Below, one piece after another: positions 17,204-24,868 of a stretch of DNA of 50,056 bases. This stretch comes from Bacteroidetes bacterium CG18_big_fil_WC_8_21_14_2_50_41_14. Its GTDB lineage: Bacteria > Bacteroidota > Bacteroidia > Bacteroidales > F082. The notes under the pieces are model-generated. The model saw nothing but the letters and a program-made list of their open reading frames with translations. It ran no database searches and was not told the DNA's origin. The stretch is taken from positions 71,241-121,296 of the forward strand of contig PCUL01000426.1 of the NCBI GenBank assembly GCA_002771745.1, in the 5' to 3' direction. The translations under genes were made by a program, and so were the position numbers. Position 1 is the stretch's first letter; each line of letters opens with the position of its first letter.

Positions 17204-17635
17204 TTAACCATTGGTATTGGATTCGTTTCCGTAATATTCAATAAAATTATTTTCCGATTCAGTAACCTTAACACAATGGAGTTCAGCCCCTAAATGCTTA
17301 ACGTGCGGATCAAGGACTTCCCAGATGCTTACTGCCAGATTTTCCGTTGAAGCCAATTTATCGTGCATAAAATCAACCTCCAGATTGATATTTTTGTGAT
17401 CGATTTTATAAATAACTTCGTTTTGAATGATTGAACTCAACTGTTTCAGGTTTATTAAAAATCCGGTTTCGGGGTTGATTTCTCCTTTAGCAGTAACAAA
17501 TACCTCATAATTGTGTCCATGCCAATTCGGATTTGAACATTTTCCAAAGACTTCGTTGTTCTTTTCCTCAGTATAATCCTCCCTGAAAAGCCGATGGGCA
17601 GCGTTAAACCTTTCGCGCCGGGTAATATATATCAT
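17204..17635 (-). CDS. 6-pyruvoyl-tetrahydropterin/6-carboxytetrahydropterin synthase family
   Basis: This enzyme acts on dihydroneopterin triphosphate made by FolE. Zinc ligands are His14 (FNAAHRL) and His39/His41 (NWHGHNYEV); catalytic residues are Cys33 in FGKCSNPN, Asp79-His80 in IDHKNI and Glu126 in VTESENNF. The [16 protein letters not shown] block, [13 protein letters not shown] and [11 protein letters not shown] look closer to the animal PTPS pattern than to E. coli QueD. The product could therefore be 6-pyruvoyl-tetrahydropterin (biopterin-like route) or 6-carboxytetrahydropterin (queuosine). No queC/queE or sepiapterin reductase lies nearby to decide. The track start at 17656 is a TTG lying in the -7 element; ATG 17635 gives 143 residues. 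Confidence 0.85.
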   Translation of the reverse strand: MIYITRRERFNAAHRLFREDYTEEKNNEVFGKCSNPNWHGHNYEVFVTAKGEINPETGFLINLKQLSSIIQNEVIYKIDHKNINLEVDFMHDKLASTENLAVSIWEVLDPHVKHLGAELHCVKVTESENNFIEYYGNESNTNG

Positions 17636-17648
17636 GCTAAAATTATTT

Positions 17649-17676
17649 GACCACAAAAATACATTTTTAAGTGGTC
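17649..17676. promoter_or_regulatory. Inverted repeat spanning the PTPS-folE promoter
   Basis: GACCAC and GTGGTC are perfect six-base arms separated by 16 bases of A/T-rich sequence that contains the -7 element. The geometry fits a repressor or activator site, but the short arms could be chance. Confidence 0.35.
17654..17661 (-). promoter_or_regulatory. Candidate -7 element for the PTPS-folE unit
   Basis: Read on the minus strand, TATTTTTG lies 18 bases before ATG 17635. It is enclosed by the inverted repeat GACCAC...GTGGTC (17649-17676). Confidence 0.55.
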
Positions 17677-17768
17677 GTAGAAATATTAAATGTTTTAGTT
17701 CGTTAGGTAGTCGACCCCTTAAATGAATTAATCAGACCCTCAATTGGTCTTTTTACAACTATTTACTA

Positions 17769-17776
17769 TAAATTTG
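17769..17776 (+). promoter_or_regulatory. Candidate -7 element for the DUF4468-mevalonate operon
   Basis: TAAATTTG matches TAnnTTTG and lies 26 bases before ATG 17803. A TTG at 17744 is a possible -33 element, though the 22-base spacing is a little long. Confidence 0.5.
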
Positions 17777-17802
17777 CTCAACTAACCAATGCTCAATGTA
17801 TC

Positions 17803-18342
17803 ATGAATAAGCTAGTAGTGCTTTTATTCGCGTTTGTCGGCTTCCATGTGAATGCACAGGAGCATGACTTGTTTATCCCTGTTGACAGTGTTACACAGTT
17901 GATAAAATTTCAGAACGTGGTGGAGGAGCCGGGCGATCAATACGATCTTTTTAAGCGATGTATTTATTGGCTTAATGATTATTATAAAGATCCTGTAAGG
18001 GTAACCTCGGTGCGCGACAGAGCAACAGGTAAAATAATTGGCCACCACCGATTCCGCATTTATTTTTATGATAAGGACAGTATAAAAAAAGTTGGCGGCC
18101 AGATTAATTACACGTTTACCATTGAAATGAAAGACGATCGGTACCGTTATACCATTGATGAATTGGTGTTAAAATCTCAAACCAATATTCCTGTTGAAAA
18201 ATGGCTTGATAAAAATGACCCCGCTTACGATCCCCGATGGGATGCGTATCTGAAACAAATTGCCGATTATGTAAATAACTGGGGTGAATTTTTAGAAGAA
18301 AAAATGAAACCAGAACGTCAAAAGGTAGAAGATACCTGGTAG
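17803..18342 (+). CDS. Secreted DUF4468-like protein at the head of the mevalonate operon
   Basis: This 179-residue protein has a signal peptide (MNKLVVLLFAFVGFHVNAQ, cleavage probably after NAQ or nearby). Its body contains LFKRCIYWLNDYYKDP and then strands such as HHRFRIYFYDKDSIKKVGGQ and INYTFTIEMKDDRYRYTIDEL. The YTFTIEMKDDRYRYTI stretch is characteristic of DUF4468 (TBP-like fold), a Bacteroidota-rich family of unknown function. It ends 34 bases before the HMG-CoA reductase gene, with no terminator between, so it probably shares its promoter. Why an exported protein should open an isoprenoid operon is unclear. Confidence 0.75.
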   Translation: MNKLVVLLFAFVGFHVNAQEHDLFIPVDSVTQLIKFQNVVEEPGDQYDLFKRCIYWLNDYYKDPVRVTSVRDRATGKIIGHHRFRIYFYDKDSIKKVGGQINYTFTIEMKDDRYRYTIDELVLKSQTNIPVEKWLDKNDPAYDPRWDAYLKQIADYVNNWGEFLEEKMKPERQKVEDTW

Positions 18343-18376
18343 GATCGATCAAATAATGAGTTATTGAAAATCTCTT

Positions 18377-19714
18377 ATGCCTAGAAGAAGAAAACGTGAT
18401 CTGATCATCAGGGGTTTTTCAAAACTCCTGAAAGAAGATAAGCTGAAGATTGTTGCCGAACTTATGGATAACCAGCTGGAAACCATAGAGCTGCTAAAAA
18501 GTTTTTGGCACAGCGACAAGAGTAAACAAAAAATATTTGACGAGTTTAGTGAAAATACCATCTCGAACTTTTATATCCCTTACGGAGTAGCTCCCAACGT
18601 GATTATTAATGATATCAACTACCTGGTTCCTCTGGTTATTGAAGAAAGTTCGGTTGTGGCCGCCGCATCTTCAAGCGCCAGGTATTGGTCGGAACATGGC
18701 GGATTTCATGCTGAGGTGGTGAACGTGGAAAAAATCGGACAAGTTCACTTTCTTTGGAAAGGTAAAAAAAGGAGGTTGTTCAAAGTTCTTGACGATTTAT
18801 ATGCAAACTTACGCGAATCCACCAAACATCTTACCATCAATATGGAGGCGAGAGGAGGTGGTATCGTGGGTTTCGAACTAGTGGATTTGACCCTTGAAAT
18901 TCCTAATTATTATCAACTCAAAGTGGCATTTAACACGGTTGATTCTATGGGAGCCAACTTTATTAATTCTTGTTTGGAGGAATTTGCGCAGGTAATGCAA
19001 CATTTCTTTAAAGAACAGGAATCATTTAAAGCAGACGAGCGGGAATGTGAAATTGTGATGTCCATCTTGTCGAATTATACGCCCAATTGTTTGGTTAAGG
19101 CCTGGGTTGAATGTCCTTTTTCTGATTTGGACGAACTCGATGCAAGTCTCACCGGGGAGCAGTTTGCAAAGAAGTTCAAATTGGCCGTCCGAATTGCAGA
19201 AATTGACGTGTTTCGTGCTACCACGCATAACAAAGGTATTTTTAATGGCATCGATGCAGTAGCCATTGCAACGGGAAACGATTTTCGGGCCATTGAAGCG
19301 GCCGGACATGCCTATGCTTCAAAAGATGGATTTTACAAGAGTCTGACTTCGGTCGATCTGTCTCAAGGATTTTTTAAATATGAACTTACCCTGCCCATGG
19401 CTATTGGAACGGTTGGTGGTTTAACTTCGCTGCATCCCCTGGCAAAACACTCACTTAAAATGCTGGGCAATCCAACAGCCAAAGAACTAATGATGATTGC
19501 TTCCGCTGTTGGGTTAGCGAATAATTTTGCCGCGGTACGATCGTTGGTCACCAAAGGAATACAAATCGGTCACATGAAAATGCATTTGCTCAACATCCTC
19601 AATCATTTTGAGGCTACCAACGAAGAGAAGGAGAAAGCGGTTGAATATTTTATCGACAACAAGGTTACCTTCAGCAACGTGAGCCAGTTTATTGCAGAAA
19701 TTCGCAACAAATAA
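18377..19714 (+). CDS. mvaA: Hydroxymethylglutaryl-CoA reductase, class II
   Basis: HMG-CoA reductase interconverts HMG-CoA and mevalonate. The class II signature is clear: ENTISNFYIPYGVAPNV near the start, VIEESSVVAAASSSARYW with a catalytic Glu, DSMGANFINSC (nucleotide site), Lys286 in TTHNKGIFNG, Asp302 in ATGNDFRAIE, and His399 in GIQIGHMKMHL. Length (445 residues) and lack of membrane segments fit class II, first known as a degradative enzyme in Pseudomonas mevalonii. Here it leads three mevalonate-pathway genes in one operon with no HMG-CoA lyase, so it almost certainly works in the biosynthetic direction. The TAATG at 19712 overlaps the next start by one base. Confidence 0.93.
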   Translation: MPRRRKRDLIIRGFSKLLKEDKLKIVAELMDNQLETIELLKSFWHSDKSKQKIFDEFSENTISNFYIPYGVAPNVIINDINYLVPLVIEESSVVAAASSSARYWSEHGGFHAEVVNVEKIGQVHFLWKGKKRRLFKVLDDLYANLRESTKHLTINMEARGGGIVGFELVDLTLEIPNYYQLKVAFNTVDSMGANFINSCLEEFAQVMQHFFKEQESFKADERECEIVMSILSNYTPNCLVKAWVECPFSDLDELDASLTGEQFAKKFKLAVRIAEIDVFRATTHNKGIFNGIDAVAIATGNDFRAIEAAGHAYASKDGFYKSLTSVDLSQGFFKYELTLPMAIGTVGGLTSLHPLAKHSLKMLGNPTAKELMMIASAVGLANNFAAVRSLVTKGIQIGHMKMHLLNILNHFEATNEEKEKAVEYFIDNKVTFSNVSQFIAEIRNK

Positions 19715-20649
19715 TGAGCGATCAATGGATTTTTCATGCAAATGGCAAGCTGCTGATAACTGGTGAGTACCTGGTGTTGGAAGGCGCACGTGGCTTGGCT
19801 TTGCCATTAACAAAAGGCCAACACATGCAGGTAAATACCCTTGCGGGTAAAATCCTCCGATGGGAAGCTTTTTCGCCCGGAGGCTTGTGGTTCGAGGCCA
19901 CCTTCAGCCTGCCTGATCTCAACATCATATCAACTTCTGATCTTGCTTTGGCGGAGAAATTACATGAAATTTTGTCAGAAGTGTTTTGTGACTTTTTATT
20001 TCAAAAAAACCAGGGGTTTCATATTATTACAAGGTTGGACTTTAATCCGCTACATGGTTTTGGCTCAAGTGCCACACTGGTGTCATTATTGGCGCAATGG
20101 ATTGGTTTGGATGCATTTAAGTTGCACCACAAACTATTTGGCGGGTCTGGTTATGACATTGCGTGTGCCACCGCTTCCGGCCCGATTGTTTATTCCATCA
20201 AGAACCAACACCCATTGATTACGCCCACACATTTTTTCCCCTCCTTCCACCAACAGATCTATTTTGTTTATCTCGGTAACAAGCAACAATCTTCCCGCGA
20301 AATTGCCAGATTTAAGAAGCAATCAAAATTTAAACCAACGGATATTGAACATGTTAATTCACTTACAGAGGCCGTTTGTCATGCAACGAATCTGGATGAG
20401 ATGGAGTTCGCGTTAATGGAACACGAAGCACTTTTATCTGTCATCCTAAAAAAGCCCGTGATCAAACAGGAACGTTTTAAGAATTTTCAAGGTGTCGTTA
20501 AATCACTGGGTGCCTGGGGCGGTGATTTTGTGATGGCCACGACACGTAAAGACAAAAATAGTTTTGTCGATGAAATGAAGCAATCGGGCTTTGAAGTAGT
20601 GTATCCTTTCGCTGAATTGGTGTTATCCAGGTCATCGAAAATAGTTTAA
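19714..20649 (+). CDS. GYDIA-type GHMP kinase, candidate phosphomevalonate kinase
   Basis: This is a GHMP-fold small-molecule kinase. It has an N-terminal ANGKLLITGEYLVLEGARGL strand-loop, the ATP loop PLHGFGSSATLVSLLAQW, the GGSGYDIACATASGPIVY motif that names this subgroup, and the C-terminal GAWGGDFVMAT loop. The GSGYDIA motif resembles the G-S-G-x-D-V-A motif of phosphomevalonate kinases. HMG-CoA reductase, diphosphomevalonate decarboxylase and a separate mevalonate kinase are in the same operon, so the missing step is phosphomevalonate to diphosphomevalonate; I infer that this gene fills it. Sequence alone cannot exclude another substrate. Confidence 0.85.
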   Translation: MSDQWIFHANGKLLITGEYLVLEGARGLALPLTKGQHMQVNTLAGKILRWEAFSPGGLWFEATFSLPDLNIISTSDLALAEKLHEILSEVFCDFLFQKNQGFHIITRLDFNPLHGFGSSATLVSLLAQWIGLDAFKLHHKLFGGSGYDIACATASGPIVYSIKNQHPLITPTHFFPSFHQQIYFVYLGNKQQSSREIARFKKQSKFKPTDIEHVNSLTEAVCHATNLDEMEFALMEHEALLSVILKKPVIKQERFKNFQGVVKSLGAWGGDFVMATTRKDKNSFVDEMKQSGFEVVYPFAELVLSRSSKIV

Positions 20650-20658
20650 TTTCGCAAC

Positions 20659-21708
20659 ATGCATGGAAGAATTACCTGGGAAAGCCCGTCGAATATAGCC
20701 TTGATTAAGTATTGGGGAAAGTATGGGGATCAACTGCCACGGAACCCCTCTTTAAGCATGACGTTGCGTCAGTCTCTGACAAGAACCACCATCAATTATC
20801 AATTCAACTCCCAACAAAAAGCAACCAAGCTAAAGTTCTTATTTGAAGGCATCCCAAATCCTGATTTCGAAAAACGGTTGCTGAAATATCTTGTTCGATT
20901 AACCGGGAGATTCCCGGTAATTTCATCTCTCGAATTGGAGATCATATCCGCCAATACCTTCCCCCATTCATCGGGCATCGCCTCTTCGGCTTCAGCCTTT
21001 AGCGCGCTGGCGTTGGGTTTGTTATCGGTTATAGATGAGCTATCAGGTGAAAAAAGAACACCTGAATCATTTTACCGGGAGGCTTCGGAAATGGCCCGTC
21101 TTGGTTCAGGAAGCGCCTCCCGATCGATCTATGGTGGGTATGTGGTGTGGGGTAAAACAGATCACTTCTATCAATACAACAATTTGGCAGCCATACCGGT
21201 TAACACAGCCATTCACCCTGTATTTCAGAAAATGAACGATGCCATTTTAATTGTGAATGACAAAACAAAAAAAACAGGCAGCAGTACAGGCCATGCGTTG
21301 ATGGAGACAAATCCGTATGCATCAGCCAGATATCATCAGGCACACCAACATGTGATTCAACTGCACGATGTACTAACCCTCGGCAACATGGACCGGTTTA
21401 TTGAAATTGTGGAACAGGAAGCACTCACGCTCCATGCGCTGATGATGTCTTCGCAACCGGGCTATATGTTAATGGAAGGAGGAACGTTATCCATTGTAAA
21501 TCTCATCCGGCAGTTTCGGAACGATACGAAAATTCCCCTTTGTTTTACACTTGATGCAGGACCCAACGTACATCTGCTGTATCCGGATGCTTATAAAACG
21601 GAAATTGTTGACCTGATTAACCGGGAATTGTTGTTATTTTGCACCTCCAATCATTTTCTGGATGATGGAATTGGGCCGGGCCCTGCAAAAGTAACGAATC
21701 AGGAATGA
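20659..21708 (+). CDS. mvaD: Diphosphomevalonate decarboxylase
   Basis: This enzyme converts mevalonate diphosphate to isopentenyl diphosphate with ATP and loss of CO2, the last step of the pathway. It has the family opening WESPSNIALIKYWGKYG, the phosphate loop HSSGIASSASAFSALALG, the RLGSGSASRSIYGGYVVWG segment with the conserved Arg, and LDAGPNVHLLYP with the catalytic Asp. Length (349 residues) is normal. All key motifs are present, so it should be a real decarboxylase rather than a phosphomevalonate decarboxylase variant, though that needs assay. The final four bases overlap the mevalonate kinase start (ATGA). Confidence 0.93.
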   Translation: MHGRITWESPSNIALIKYWGKYGDQLPRNPSLSMTLRQSLTRTTINYQFNSQQKATKLKFLFEGIPNPDFEKRLLKYLVRLTGRFPVISSLELEIISANTFPHSSGIASSASAFSALALGLLSVIDELSGEKRTPESFYREASEMARLGSGSASRSIYGGYVVWGKTDHFYQYNNLAAIPVNTAIHPVFQKMNDAILIVNDKTKKTGSSTGHALMETNPYASARYHQAHQHVIQLHDVLTLGNMDRFIEIVEQEALTLHALMMSSQPGYMLMEGGTLSIVNLIRQFRNDTKIPLCFTLDAGPNVHLLYPDAYKTEIVDLINRELLLFCTSNHFLDDGIGPGPAKVTNQE

Positions 21709-22649
21709 CGGAAGATAAAGCGTATTATTCAAAACTATTGTTGTTTGGCGAGTACAGCGTGATGTGCGATTCCATGGGCTTAACGGTTCCGTTGAGCATG
21801 TTTACCGCTCGCTGGCGATTTCCAGATACACCACCACCTATTGGCGCGGAAGCAATAGACTCCAATTCAGAGCTCACTCGTTTTTACTCGTTTTTAACAG
21901 GGTTAAATAAAAAAGGGGAGCTTTTGGTGGATTTAAACCTGAATGGGTTTGGATCAGATATAAAACAGGGCTTGTATTTCAATTCGGTGATTCCCCAGGG
22001 ATTTGGAGTAGGGAGTTCAGGCGCCCTGTGTGCCGCGGTTTATGAGCGTTATTCGATTGATGTCGAGGATATCTGCCCTGGGAATGAACACCTACTGATT
22101 GGGTTAAAAAACAAGTTGGCACAGATGGAGTCGTTTTTCCATGGGGTAAGCTCAGGACTCGATCCACTTCTGTGCTATCTCCAAAAACCACTGCTCATTA
22201 AAAACAAGCAGGAGATTGGTTTCGCCAACTTGCCTGAGGAACTGCATTTTAACGATTTTTCTGTTTTTTTAATCAACACCGGAGTCACCGGGAAAACCGG
22301 CCCGTTGGTGAACCGTTTTTTTGATCAATGTCGGCAACACCATTTTTACAGTCGTTTTGTAAACGAACTGATCCCTGCCAATAACCGTTGTATCGAAGCC
22401 ATAGTTGATCAAGATACTACATTGTTGTTCGAGAACTTAGCCCTGTTGTCAAGTTTTTTTCTCAGGCATTTTGCTCCCATGATTCCCGAGTCGTACAGGC
22501 CCGCATGGCAAAACGGGTTGGATACAGGTGATTATTACCTAAAACTTTGTGGTTCGGGAGGAGGAGGCTTTTTGCTGGGATTTACTAAAAACCTTCGTGC
22601 CGTGAATCGGTATTTTAATGCTTCGGGAATGGAAGTAATTCATTTATAA
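21705..22649 (+). CDS. mvk: Mevalonate kinase
   Basis: Mevalonate kinase phosphorylates mevalonate at C5. This 314-residue GHMP kinase has the opening SKLLLFGEYSVMCDSMGLTV, the ATP loop GFGVGSSGALCAAVYERY, FFHGVSSGLDPLLCYL with the catalytic Asp, and the C-terminal LCGSGGGGFLLGF loop. The HGVSSGLDP block is typical of mevalonate kinases and separates it from the GYDIA kinase upstream. It is translationally coupled to mvaD by a four-base overlap and ends the operon; adenine deaminase follows after 90 bases with its own promoter. Confidence 0.88.
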   Translation: MTEDKAYYSKLLLFGEYSVMCDSMGLTVPLSMFTARWRFPDTPPPIGAEAIDSNSELTRFYSFLTGLNKKGELLVDLNLNGFGSDIKQGLYFNSVIPQGFGVGSSGALCAAVYERYSIDVEDICPGNEHLLIGLKNKLAQMESFFHGVSSGLDPLLCYLQKPLLIKNKQEIGFANLPEELHFNDFSVFLINTGVTGKTGPLVNRFFDQCRQHHFYSRFVNELIPANNRCIEAIVDQDTTLLFENLALLSSFFLRHFAPMIPESYRPAWQNGLDTGDYYLKLCGSGGGGFLLGFTKNLRAVNRYFNASGMEVIHL

Positions 22650-22708
22650 AGAGAGGTACTCTATTTTGTTTTTTTCTATCTCATGATACCATATCCACGA
22701 TTATCTCT

Positions 22709-22716
22709 TATTTTTG
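22709..22716 (+). promoter_or_regulatory. Candidate -7 element for adenine deaminase
   Basis: TATTTTTG matches TAnnTTTG, 23 bases before ATG 22740. Confidence 0.5.
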
Positions 22717-22739
22717 TCTCTTATGATTAATCTAACGCC

Positions 22740-24383
22740 ATGTCAAAAAATAACAGATACTCATTAAGCGGTCAAATCATCGATTTGCATAACCAAAAAA
22801 TATTTCCCGGAACCGTTCATGTTGAGGACGGGAAAATCAAAAACATAGTTCCCGAAAAGGTGGCTGGCGATCAGTACATCCTTCCCGGGCTGATCGATGC
22901 CCACATTCACATCGAAAGTTCCATGCTGATTCCTTCTGAATTTGCCAAAATAGCTGTTGTGCATGGCACAGTAGCCACGGTTTCCGATCCGCACGAAATT
23001 GCCAACGTGCTCGGGATAGATGGAATTAAATATATGATCGCCAATGGCAAACGGGTTCCTTTCAAGTTTTATTTCGGTGCTTCGGCCTGTGTTCCGGCCA
23101 CACCGTTCGAAACTGCCGGTTATAAGTTTAAAACGGAGGAGATTGAAGAACTCCTGGGCATGGAGGAAATAAAATACCTCTCGGAGATGATGAACTTTCC
23201 GGGAGTAATCAACCGCGATGCATGGGAAATGGAAAAAATTGCCATCGCCCAAAGGCATAATAAACCCGTGGATGGACATGCACCGGGAGTAAAAGGCGAT
23301 GCCGCCAAACAATATGCCTCCGCAGGCGTCACCACCGACCACGAATGTTTTACCATGGAAGAAGCGTTGGATAAGATTCATTGTGGGATGAAAATTCAAA
23401 TCCGCGAAGGCAGTGCCGCTAAAAACTTTGAAGCACTGATCGACTTACTGAAAGATTATCCTGACAAGGTATTGTTTTGTTCCGATGACAAACATCCGGA
23501 CGATCTGGTAAAAGGACATATCAACCAGATGGTGGTACGGGCCATACATAAAGGCTACGATCCAATCAAGGTACTCAGAAGTGCCATTCTTAATCCCATC
23601 AAACATTATGGGTTGGAAGTGGGCACCCTACAGATCGGAGATCATGCCGATATGATTGTGGTGGATAACCTGGAGGATTTTAATGTTCTGCAAACCTACA
23701 TCAATGGTCAATTGGTAGCTGACAAAGGAAAATCATTAATCGATTCTGTATTTGAGGACCAACCCAATAATTTTAACGCGGAGGCTATCCTGGCCAAAGA
23801 CTTACGGGTTCAGCCGAAAGGGAATAAACTCCGTGTGATAGAAGCTTACGATGGACAACTGATCACCGGTGCAATATTCGCCAACCCAAAAGTGGTCGAC
23901 AACAATGTAGTAAGCGATACCGAACGTGATCTATTGAAAATGGTCGTTCTGAATCGCTACGAGCGAAAAGCAAAACCGGCCATCGCTTTTATCAAAAATT
24001 TTAACCTGAAAGAGGGGGCTATCGCGTCAAGTGTCGCCCACGACAGCCATAACATCGTAGCGGTAGGCACTTCCGATGAATACATTGCCCGTGCAATAAA
24101 CCAGGTGATTGCAGAGAAAGGCGGCGTGACGGTGGTAAACAAACGTGTAGAAAACACACTGCCACTACCTGTTGCAGGTTTGATGTCGACATGCGATGGT
24201 TACAAGGTGGCACATCACTATTATCAGATTGATCTGGAGGCCCATAAAATGGGATCTACCCTCCGGGCTCCATTTATGACCTTATCATTCATGGCATTGT
24301 TGGTGATACCGGAACTTAAATTAAGCGATAAAGGTTTGTTCGATGGAAAGTCGTTCGCCTTTACCGACTTATTCGTCAACTAG
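22740..24383 (+). CDS. ade: Adenine deaminase
   Basis: This metal-dependent amidohydrolase converts adenine to hypoxanthine and ammonia in purine salvage. The 547-residue protein shows YILPGLIDAHIHIESSMLIP (first metal His pair), ATVSDPHEIANVLG, VDGHAPGV, DHECFTMEEAL, FCSDDKHPDD and the C-terminal SVAHDSHNIVAVGTSDEY and LPLPVAGLMS motifs. This order and length are diagnostic of the AdeC/Ade family with its extra C-terminal domain. It appears monocistronic, with its own -7 element and an ArsR regulator with a separate promoter downstream. Confidence 0.95.
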   Translation: MSKNNRYSLSGQIIDLHNQKIFPGTVHVEDGKIKNIVPEKVAGDQYILPGLIDAHIHIESSMLIPSEFAKIAVVHGTVATVSDPHEIANVLGIDGIKYMIANGKRVPFKFYFGASACVPATPFETAGYKFKTEEIEELLGMEEIKYLSEMMNFPGVINRDAWEMEKIAIAQRHNKPVDGHAPGVKGDAAKQYASAGVTTDHECFTMEEALDKIHCGMKIQIREGSAAKNFEALIDLLKDYPDKVLFCSDDKHPDDLVKGHINQMVVRAIHKGYDPIKVLRSAILNPIKHYGLEVGTLQIGDHADMIVVDNLEDFNVLQTYINGQLVADKGKSLIDSVFEDQPNNFNAEAILAKDLRVQPKGNKLRVIEAYDGQLITGAIFANPKVVDNNVVSDTERDLLKMVVLNRYERKAKPAIAFIKNFNLKEGAIASSVAHDSHNIVAVGTSDEYIARAINQVIAEKGGVTVVNKRVENTLPLPVAGLMSTCDGYKVAHHYYQIDLEAHKMGSTLRAPFMTLSFMALLVIPELKLSDKGLFDGKSFAFTDLFVN

Positions 24384-24438
24384 CCCTTATTTAGAACTGG
24401 TAAAAAATATGAAAATGAGCAATATATGTAGTTGATTG

Positions 24439-24471
24439 TTTGTTTTCCAGAGACGATTAATCCTATTTTTG
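24439..24471 (+). promoter_or_regulatory. Candidate promoter for the ArsR-type regulator
   Basis: TTTG at 24439 and TATTTTTG at 24464 are separated by 21 bases, close to the Bacteroidota -33/-7 arrangement. ATG 24486 follows after 14 bases. Confidence 0.6.
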
Positions 24472-24485
24472 TAAAAACTTCTGGA

Positions 24486-24785
24486 ATGCGTACAATAGAA
24501 ATCGACATATTAAAATTAGAATCTGCTGCCAGCAAGCTTAGGGCCATTTCCCACCCCATGCGTATAGCTATCATCGACTTATTAGCAGATGGAAAACGAT
24601 TAAGTGTCACCGAAATATATGAGCACCTTGATATCGAACAGGCCACTGCCTCTCATCATTTGAATATTTTGAAAAATAAAGGAGTCCTTAATTCTAAACG
24701 GGAAGGAAAGAAAATTTACTATTCATTGCGCAGCCTGATTTTAACCGAAATTGTTGAGTGCGTTAATAGGTGTAACGAATATTAA
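24486..24785 (+). CDS. ArsR-family winged-helix regulator
   Basis: This is a small (about 100 residue) winged-helix transcription factor. LESAASKLRAISHPMRIAIID begins the family domain, VTEIYEHLDIEQATASHHLN is the recognition-helix region, and VLNSKREGKKIYYSL forms the wing. I see no ArsR-type CxC metal motif; two Cys near the end (VECVNRCNEY) might bind metal but are not a known site. The track start at 24432 is upstream of the promoter; ATG 24486 is preferred. The nearby genes (adenine deaminase upstream, convergent lipoprotein downstream) give no clear target. Confidence 0.85.
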   Translation: MRTIEIDILKLESAASKLRAISHPMRIAIIDLLADGKRLSVTEIYEHLDIEQATASHHLNILKNKGVLNSKREGKKIYYSLRSLILTEIVECVNRCNEY

Positions 24786-24868
24786 TGTATTTACCTTAAG
24801 GCAATTTCATATTTTATTTTCATTGTTAGTTCACTTTCCAAAATGGATGCCAATCTATCAGGCTATTC

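Noticed and set aside
22650-22680. Terminator after mevalonate kinase
   Set aside because: AGAG-gta-CTCT with a T-rich tail is too short a stem to call.
22764-23399. 211-residue minus-strand ORF
   Set aside because: It lies wholly inside adenine deaminase on the other strand and has no recognisable domain; a shadow ORF.
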